A DNA stretch of 31,727 nucleotides from the NCBI GenBank assembly GCA_009746045.1, contig RPFO01002113.1, forward strand, positions 1 to 31,727, written 5' to 3'. This DNA is from Mesostigma viride (taxonomy: Eukaryota > Streptophyta > Mesostigmatophyceae > Mesostigmatales > Mesostigmataceae). Numbering within the stretch: the first letter of the stretch is position 1; every line of letters begins with the position of its first letter. A program made the translations under genes and the position numbers. The notes under the pieces were generated by a model. The model saw only the letters and a program-made list of their open reading frames with translations. It was not told where the DNA came from and ran no database searches. Below, piece by piece: positions 26,934 through 31,727 of the stretch.

Positions 26934-27704
26934 ATGGCCTCCACGATCGTCCTTTTCGACGACTTCGATGCGGACAAGGTCTTGTACAAGGACCCCAAGC
27001 GGTCCGGGCGGGGTCCGTCGGGCCCAGGCGCCCTCTCCGTGTACATGTCCTACGGCGTCGACGGCACGCCCATCCGCATCCAGACCCCTCGCATGCGCGC
27101 GCCGTTCGGCATCAGCTCCTTCGATCCCAAGCCCGGGACCAACGACATCCGCAAGTACACTCTGGACCTCTCGTTTGACCGCCACACCACCGAGGGGTCG
27201 GACAACGCGCTCTTTTACGAGATGTGGACGGGGCTCGACGACCGCAACAAGAAGCAGTCGCATTCCAAGTGCGTGGAATGGTTCGGCAAGAAGATGAGCG
27301 ACGAACTCATCGGGGAGCTGTACACGTCGGCCATCAAGCCCTCGAAGAAGGAGGAGTACCCCCCCACGCTCAAGTGCAACGTTCCTTTCCGCGACGGCCA
27401 ATTCCAGTGCCGCTTCTTTGACGAGAACCGCCAGCCCGCCACCTTCGCGGACGTGCAGAAGGGCTGTGACGTGCAAGTCATCCTGGAGGTGTCGCGCATG
27501 TGGTTCATGGACAAGCAGTTTGGGTGCACGCCCGTGGTGCAGTCGCTGCAGTTCTTCCCGTCGAACCGCATGCCCGACGAGTACTGCTTCGTGGACCGCG
27601 GGGTCGCGAACCGCTCGCCGTCCGAGGGTGCGGAGGCCGAGGGGTCGGACGACGAGACGGTCCGCGAGAACAAGCGGTTGAGAGCGTCCTCGGACTCGGA
27701 CTGA
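26934..27704 (+). CDS. NCLDV-conserved putative ssDNA-binding protein (DUF5871-like)
   Basis: A 256-residue protein with a pattern I know from a protein conserved across many NCLDVs: SVYMSYGVDGTPIRIQTPRM then APFGISSFD, YTLDLSFD, the W-F-G/K helix (VEWFGKKMSDELIGELYT), YPPTLKCNVPFRDGQFQC, KGCDVQVILEVSRMWFMD and KQFGCTPVVQSLQFFPS. The family has been discussed as OB-fold single-stranded DNA-binding and would act in viral DNA replication or packaging. I give this from memory, without a search. The C-terminal 30 residues are acidic (EGAEAEGSDDETV), as is usual in SSB-like proteins. The 64-base leader after a TATA-like motif suggests strong expression. Confidence 0.75.
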   Translation: MASTIVLFDDFDADKVLYKDPKRSGRGPSGPGALSVYMSYGVDGTPIRIQTPRMRAPFGISSFDPKPGTNDIRKYTLDLSFDRHTTEGSDNALFYEMWTGLDDRNKKQSHSKCVEWFGKKMSDELIGELYTSAIKPSKKEEYPPTLKCNVPFRDGQFQCRFFDENRQPATFADVQKGCDVQVILEVSRMWFMDKQFGCTPVVQSLQFFPSNRMPDEYCFVDRGVANRSPSEGAEAEGSDDETVRENKRLRASSDSD

Positions 27705-27715
27705 GCGGAAAATAT

Positions 27716-28168
27716 ATGTCCGTATGTAGTATTATCGAACTGATGTTATCCGATTCCCTAATAAAATCCTTTTTGGTGGGTTCCTCTGCCCCCATGGGCG
27801 CGTTGTTGCCATTGTACTTGTCCGCCGTCCGTTCCGTGGGCGTCCCGGCCCAGCCGGCGCACACGGAATGGGTCATATTCCTAGTCATGATCGTGTTAGG
27901 CGTAGGAAACCTCGCGGCCGTGCGTTGGACTCGCGAGTACAACAAGCACATTAGCAGTGACAGGAAGTTCGTGTACGCGGGCGCGATCGCCGGTCTGACG
28001 ATAGGTCTGCTCGTGGCCGCGTCCGGTTTCCACCTGTCGTACTTCCCGGGATGGTCGATCGCCGGCCACGCGATCCCGATCGTCGCATCGACCGCGGCGT
28101 ACTCGGCCTTGTTCCTGTACGTCCTCAAACCGCTCGACGCGCTCATGAACCAGGTGTGCGCTTCGTGA
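27716..28168 (+). CDS. Multi-pass membrane protein
   Basis: A 150-residue protein, or 141 if MLSDSLIK (27743) is the start. Because aaaatatatg overlaps the first ATG, the second start would have a TATA-like element about 30 bases upstream, so either is possible. Hydrophobic segments: a weak one at about 27-40, clear ones at about 52-70 (WVIFLVMIVLGVGNLAAV), 86-106 (FVYAGAIAGLTIGLLVAASG) and 119-137 (IPIVASTAAYSALFLYVL). Loops are short, with a basic TREYNKH after the second. Not recognised; probably a virion or host membrane component. It follows the ssDNA-binding-like gene by 11 bases. Confidence 0.65.
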   Translation: MSVCSIIELMLSDSLIKSFLVGSSAPMGALLPLYLSAVRSVGVPAQPAHTEWVIFLVMIVLGVGNLAAVRWTREYNKHISSDRKFVYAGAIAGLTIGLLVAASGFHLSYFPGWSIAGHAIPIVASTAAYSALFLYVLKPLDALMNQVCAS

Positions 28169-28203
28169 GGGGTCGACAATCGCGCGGGATACGGTGCAAT
28201 GTG

Positions 28204-28772
28204 ATGAAACGCAAGTGGAAGCAACTCGAGGCGGCGTTAGATGCGATCTACTCGCCCCGGTTGAAAAGGGCGCCCAACATCGACGGGATCTTGGCGCGCG
28301 ACCCGGGGTTGGCGGCGATGACGAAAGAAATCATCCGCACGTTCTTCCGATCGGGGTATCCGTTGACACCTCGCGTCCTCTTGTTGGACGAACTGTTCCA
28401 AGAAGAGCCCGGACTTAGTCCGCGGACGCGCGACCGACTGAAAGAGACGTTCGCGTTCAGCGTGGACGAGGACGAGCCGCGCATCGTCCTGAACCCCGAC
28501 TATTGGGCTTCGAGTCTTCCGGAAATGTTGAGAAGCGGATGCAAGTATACCCAGGACGGCGTGGACATGCCGAAACACGTCCCTCTGATCCTCGCGGGGC
28601 GGTCGCGCACGAGATGCTGCACCTGATCGACGGCGAGGAAGACGTCCGGGACGTGTCGGACGTCAACTACGGCCATACGTCGACGTGGCTGTCCCTCATG
28701 AAACGGCATCTAGGGAGGGGCGGCGACGGGGATCCGACGAAGGAGATCAATTTCACGTTCCAACTCGTCTGA
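28204..28772 (+). CDS. SprT-like zinc metallopeptidase, one frame break
   Basis: About 189 residues. After a helical N-terminal part (KWKQLEAALDAIYS; MTKEIIRTFFRSGYP) comes an IVLNPDYW strand, then the zinc site VAHEMLHLIDG (His at 28608 and 28620), a candidate third ligand in DVNYGHTSTW and the end KEINFTFQLV. The site lies in a different frame from the N-terminal part; one G added to the run 28596-28599 joins them and gives 190 codons. The layout matches the core of the 10460-12122 protein, so the window has two such peptidases of different size. Substrate unknown. Confidence 0.7.
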
Positions 28773-28884
28773 TGGACGTGTCGGTGTCGTTTTCTAGATC
28801 GCGTTCGCGGACCGCACAAAGTAATCGCGTCTCGTAACGATTTAGTCGCGACGGCGACTCTCGACCACACAATCGAGACGAACC

Positions 28885-29349
28885 ATGGCAGCGAGAGCGA
28901 GTTCCTACGCGAGGCTGGTCTGCGTGAGTCAGCATGTGTCCAAATGCAGGAGGTGGTTGGAATCCGTGGAACGCGAGCGAGGGATCAAGATACAGCACGC
29001 CGGGAACGGCGGCGAAAAGGTTTTATTCACGTCCAAAGGCAAGCCGTTATACGTCGACGGGTTCACGTCGGACACCGACCCCCCTACGGTGTTCGAATAC
29101 CACGGGGACTTTTGGCACGGGAACCCGGACAAGTTCGGGTTCTTCACCGAGCACCCCGTCAAGAACTGCTACCACGGCGAGCTGTACATCCGCACGATAC
29201 GCAAAGAGGAGGAGATCTTGCGGATGGGCTATGCGTTGGAGACGAGGTGGGAATGCGAGGACGAGGGTCTGCCCGCGCCCAAGTGGAAGGTCCCTTCCAA
29301 GTTCCCGCTGACCGGTAAGCCCCGAGGCGGGAAGACGCGTTGGTCGTGA
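28885..29349 (+). CDS. Vsr-like PD-(D/E)XK endonuclease
   Basis: A 154-residue protein. The family core is visible: KPLYVDGF (D58), then TVFEYHGDFWHGNPDKF (E71, H73, W77, H78), GELYIRTIRKEEEILRMGY and the end TRWECED. This order (V-D-G-F, E-x-H-G-D-x-W-H-G-N-P, R-T-x-R-E-E-x-I, W-E) is typical of very-short-patch-repair-like nucleases in giant viruses, often tied to mobile elements. All likely catalytic residues are present. Unlike many relatives it has no N-terminal zinc or GIY-YIG module. ATG at 28885 was chosen, with CCACC-like ACC before it. Confidence 0.8.
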   Translation: MAARASSYARLVCVSQHVSKCRRWLESVERERGIKIQHAGNGGEKVLFTSKGKPLYVDGFTSDTDPPTVFEYHGDFWHGNPDKFGFFTEHPVKNCYHGELYIRTIRKEEEILRMGYALETRWECEDEGLPAPKWKVPSKFPLTGKPRGGKTRWS

Positions 29350-29381
29350 AAAATCTCTCGGCACACAGTTATACGTCGAAG

Positions 29382-30050
29382 ATGTCCACCTCCTATTGCA
29401 ACGCCGCGAGAGGGCAGTCGGACAGTTTCATCGGCGCTCGCGAGCGGCCGCAGGTGTTCCCTGAGCTGTGCGTCGACCCGGAGTTCGAGACGATGCGTTC
29501 CTCGCAGCAGGTCGGCACGGAGACGCGTCTGATCCCGTCGGACGAGTACGACAACGTGTACGGCATCGACACGCGCGCCGCGCCCCGTCTGAGCCAGATC
29601 GGGAGCGGGTTTGACGCGCAGATGCAGTTCGCGACCGACCTCCTCCCGTCCGCGGAGGACGTCATGGGCTTGCTCCTGAAGCAGGGGGAGGGCATCCTGG
29701 CCGTCACGAGCAACCGGAAGGACCTGCCTTTCACCGGCATCCAGAGCCTCCGCGAGTACACGCCCGCACCGATGGACCTGAGCATGTTCGGCCAGATGAA
29801 CCTGGCGACGACGGGCGTCATGGCCAACGCTAAGTGGAACGGGTCGATCGGCGCGTTCCCCCGCCCCGTGACGATGCAGTTCGACCCCCGTTACGAGCTC
29901 CCTAGCCTCGCCGACGCCGACACGACGGTGTACGGCGTCCCCCTGGTGAACGCGACCGAGTCGTTCGGCATGATGGGCGAGCCCTCTCGAGGAGCACAAA
30001 ACGCCGTCCGCGGGGCTCCCGGGTTCAACGCCGAGCTCACCGGTCTCTAG
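29382..30050 (+). CDS. Unknown protein, possible virion component
   Basis: A 222-residue protein starting MSTSYCNAARG. It is rich in Gly, Met, Phe and small residues and shows no membrane segment, coiled coil or Cys cluster. Sections such as YDNVYGIDTRAAPRLSQIG, TSNRKDLPFTGIQSLREYT and MNLATTGVMANAKWNGSIG look like turns and short strands. This composition is frequent in structural proteins, but I do not recognise a family. The element gttatacg lies about 14 bases before the ATG. Confidence 0.6.
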   Translation: MSTSYCNAARGQSDSFIGARERPQVFPELCVDPEFETMRSSQQVGTETRLIPSDEYDNVYGIDTRAAPRLSQIGSGFDAQMQFATDLLPSAEDVMGLLLKQGEGILAVTSNRKDLPFTGIQSLREYTPAPMDLSMFGQMNLATTGVMANAKWNGSIGAFPRPVTMQFDPRYELPSLADADTTVYGVPLVNATESFGMMGEPSRGAQNAVRGAPGFNAELTGL

Positions 30051-30095
30051 TGCGTTCGAGGCACACGCAAAATCGTCCGGGTGACTACATAAGCA

Positions 30096-30568
30096 ATGGA
30101 GGGCGCGTACCAGCTCGAAGAGTGGCGCAAGAAGATGCGATCCATGACGTCCGAGTTCATCGAAGTGGACGACATCCTCCGCCAGACGAGCAAGAGCCTC
30201 GCGCCCCACCGAAAACGCAAGCGGACGTTGTCCGTCGAAATCCTGGACTCCATGACGAAGGCCGGCGTCGACGCCTGCAACATCTCGGGGCGGGACGACA
30301 AGCTCGTGGTGAAGACTCGCAAGAAGAAGACGTCGCTCAAGGACGTCCTTCCGAGTCGCCTGGAAAAGTTCTTCGAGAACGAGCCCGGTCGGTGCGAGGA
30401 GTGTCTGAACTTCCTCATGGAGCCCGAGGTGACCGAAGTCCGTCGCTGTGCCGCGTGACCAAGAAGAAGAGGAAGGCCGATGAGGACGAGGACGCGGGTC
30501 ACCCGGAGGCCGAGGAGGAGGCCGAGGAAGAGGGCGAGGAAGAGGAAGAGGAAGAGGAGGAGGACTGA
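30096..30568 (+). CDS. Basic protein with acidic tail, one frame break
   Basis: About 157 residues. A helical N-terminal part (MEGAYQLEEWRKKMRSM) is followed by a basic stretch (HRKRKRTLS; TRKKKTSLKDVLPSRLEKFF) and CEECLNFLMEPEV. The frame then stops at 30458, while the neighbouring frame continues with VTKKKRKADEDEDAG and a Glu-rich end. One added base near 30430-30450 gives 158 codons. The basic KKKRK could be a nuclear signal. The Glu tract lies over the antisense end of the 30499-30714 gene. No function is known. Confidence 0.6.
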
Positions 30569-30714
30569 GCCTCTCGCCTCATGTCCTCGACGAAAAAGTG
30601 GATGCCCAGGTCCGGCCGGTCGATGTAACTCCCGTACGCGTCGATCCACTCCCCCGTGATCGGGAGGACGACAATGTTGTTGTGAATCGGATGACAATGA
30701 GCTAATATGTCCAT
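30499..30714 (-). CDS. Possible small unknown protein
   Basis: A 71-residue frame starting MDILAHCHPIHNN. The first 49 residues (NIVVLPITGEWIDAYGSY and so on) lie outside the plus-strand gene and look like a genuine small protein. The Ser-rich tail is antisense to the Glu tract of the 30096-30568 gene and may be accidental or shortened. On its own strand the start is directly preceded by ttttattatt, in line with other genes here. Confidence 0.5.
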   Translation of the reverse strand: MDILAHCHPIHNNIVVLPITGEWIDAYGSYIDRPDLGIHFFVEDMRREAQSSSSSSSSSSPSSSASSSASG

Positions 30715-30780
30715 AATAATAAAAGCACGCGTTTATTTCCCACGAATAAAAAAGTCTGGAACTGGGTAGACTAGCGAACC

Positions 30781-31633
30781 ATGGATTGCACGGAGGATTG
30801 TCGCCACGTGCAGGTGGCGTCCGACGATCTCCAATGTCACGTTTGCATGTGCGTGTTGAACGATCCGGTGGTCATCGAGTGCCGCACGAGGGTGGAGGGC
30901 GGTAAGTGTGAGGCGATCCTCTGCAACAAGCCGTGTTCGAGGGAGCTGATCTCGAAACAGAAACGGCGCGGGGGCGTGGTCGCCGCCGTCACGGGCAAGT
31001 GCATCCTGTGTCGCGCCCCGTGGCACCGGTACTGCCGGCGTGCAGCACCTCGTGACGCTGGGCCGGATCACGTCGCTGGTCAAGCGCAAGTGCGCCAACT
31101 TCGAGCGCGGGTGCGAGTTCCAGGGGAGCGTGGAGGAGGTCACGCAGCACAGGAAGGACGGAGGGTGTCCCCACGAGCGTCTAGAATGTCCGAATCGCGT
31201 GCACGGGTGTTCCGAGACGGTGTTGCGGAAAGATGTAGGCAAGCACCGCGTCGAGTGCGCCTTTTTTCCGTGTCGTTTCTTCCTGAACGGCGACGGGTGC
31301 ACCCACGTGGCGCGATTGTCGGAGATCCCTCTCCACGAGTCGATCTGCCCGTTCTCGTCGACGCAGTGTCGCATGCTCGTGAACAGCGCCCGTCTGCACG
31401 GGATCTGGGCGTCGGGCAACGACAACAATTGTCTCCGCTGGGAGCGGTGCGAGGCGGGGCAGGAGTACGTGAACCTCCCGGACCCGGACGAGGAGTCGGA
31501 GGGCGACGAGGGCGACGACGACGACGGGGGCGGGGACGGGGAGGACGAGTCGATCGACGAGGAGGCGGAATCGGGGATGCGGGGTTCGATGGGGCGTTCG
31601 TTCATCTCCATCGAAAACGTTTCCCTTCGCTGA
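30781..31633 (+). CDS. RING/TRAF-type zinc-finger protein, one frame break
   Basis: About 283 residues. A RING-like start (LQCHVCMCVLNDPVVIEC, then CNKPC and GKCILCRA) is followed in another frame by TRAF-type fingers (KRKCANFERGCEFQG ... HRKDGGCPHERLECPNRV ... CSETVLRKDVGKHRVECAFF and further Cys/His). The break is around 31016-31040; one base less in C4 31016-31019 makes 284 codons. The end is acidic (DEESEGDEGDDDDG). TRAF-like proteins with a RING are E3 ubiquitin ligases, so tagging of host proteins is likely; RING zinc ligands are incomplete to the eye. The ATG follows an A/T element (gaataaaaaag). The first frame happens to be open to the window end. Confidence 0.7.
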
Positions 31634-31644
31634 CCGACACGGCG

Positions 31645-31727
31645 ATGGACTCTTTCGAGGCCTGGAGCTGCATCGCGGAACGCATGGACCAGTCGAGTCT
31701 GGCCAATGTCGAGACGGCGTTCGGGTA
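31645..31727 (+). CDS. Start of an unknown gene, cut by the window end
   Basis: An ATG 11 bases after the preceding stop opens a frame beginning MDSFEAWSCIAERMDQ that runs to the last base (27 codons). Spacing and codon use fit the surrounding plus-strand genes. Nothing can be said about function. Confidence 0.5.
   Translation, partial: MDSFEAWSCIAERMDQSSLANVETAFG

Noticed and set aside
29229-30209. 326-codon minus-strand open frame
   Set aside because: It spans parts of three plus-strand genes, including the Vsr-like nuclease, and has shadow composition.
30733-31611. 292-codon minus-strand open frame
   Set aside because: It lies opposite the RING/TRAF zinc fingers; its Ser-rich start is antisense to the acidic tail.
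1-31727. tRNA or rRNA genes
   Set aside because: I saw no cloverleaf-like sequence with GTTCRA-type T loops and no rRNA-like stretch in the intergenic regions.

Overview
This window looks like part of a GC-rich large DNA virus of the phylum Nucleocytoviricota (NCLDV), either free or endogenous in a microbial eukaryote. The signs are: a late transcription factor 2 (VLTF2)-type zinc protein at 18003-18773; an NCLDV-conserved putative ssDNA-binding protein (DUF5871-like) at 26934-27704; a KilA-N protein; HNH and Vsr-like nucleases; small membrane proteins; dense intron-less genes on both strands; very short intergenic gaps; and A/T-rich start-proximal elements such as TATAAA, AATAAA and ATAAATG in an otherwise roughly 60-70% GC sequence. 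I recognise no particular virus species, and the host cannot be read from the sequence.

Layout. Positions 127-1108 hold three minus-strand genes (a zinc-knuckle-like protein and two small membrane proteins). Positions 1133-2093 hold a convergent pair of unknown genes. Positions 2171-5720 hold a roughly 1,180-residue coiled-coil protein that is AT-richer than its surroundings and frame-broken. It is followed by a NifS-type cysteine desulfurase (5700-6851, minus), an unknown gene (6966-7681) and three small membrane-protein genes (7772-8772). A putative ADP-ribosyltransferase (8813-10411) and a SprT-like metallopeptidase (10460-12122) come next, then a minus-strand group (12127-13456). Positions 13508-16476 are the accessory, repeat-rich part: a two-copy 76-bp repeat, a KilA-N gene, a diverged tandem duplication of that gene's 3' end, and a 620-bp inverted repeat.

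Positions 16477-18773 form a tight three-gene row ending in VLTF2. Positions 18812-26223 contain two proteins that share an N-terminal double-repeat domain but differ completely afterwards, a GNAT-like acetyltransferase, a tiny conserved basic protein (21302-21466) and three consecutive unknown genes with AT-richer parts. Positions 26273-31727 hold an HNH-fold protein, the ssDNA-binding-like protein, a membrane protein, a second SprT-like metallopeptidase, a Vsr-like endonuclease, a possible virion protein, an acidic-tailed protein, a RING/TRAF-type zinc-finger protein and the start of another gene.

Functionally, the recognisable genes cover late transcription (VLTF2), DNA binding or replication (DUF5871-like), DNA cleavage (HNH, Vsr-like), sulfur or Fe-S metabolism (cysteine desulfurase) and probable host-protein modification (ART, RING/TRAF, GNAT, SprT-like peptidases). 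About eleven genes are split between reading frames by single-base steps, mostly at G or C runs. Except in the coiled-coil gene, I annotate each as one gene whose length becomes a multiple of three after correction, and give the break position. This could be sequencing error or early decay of an endogenous copy; the sequence alone does not decide.
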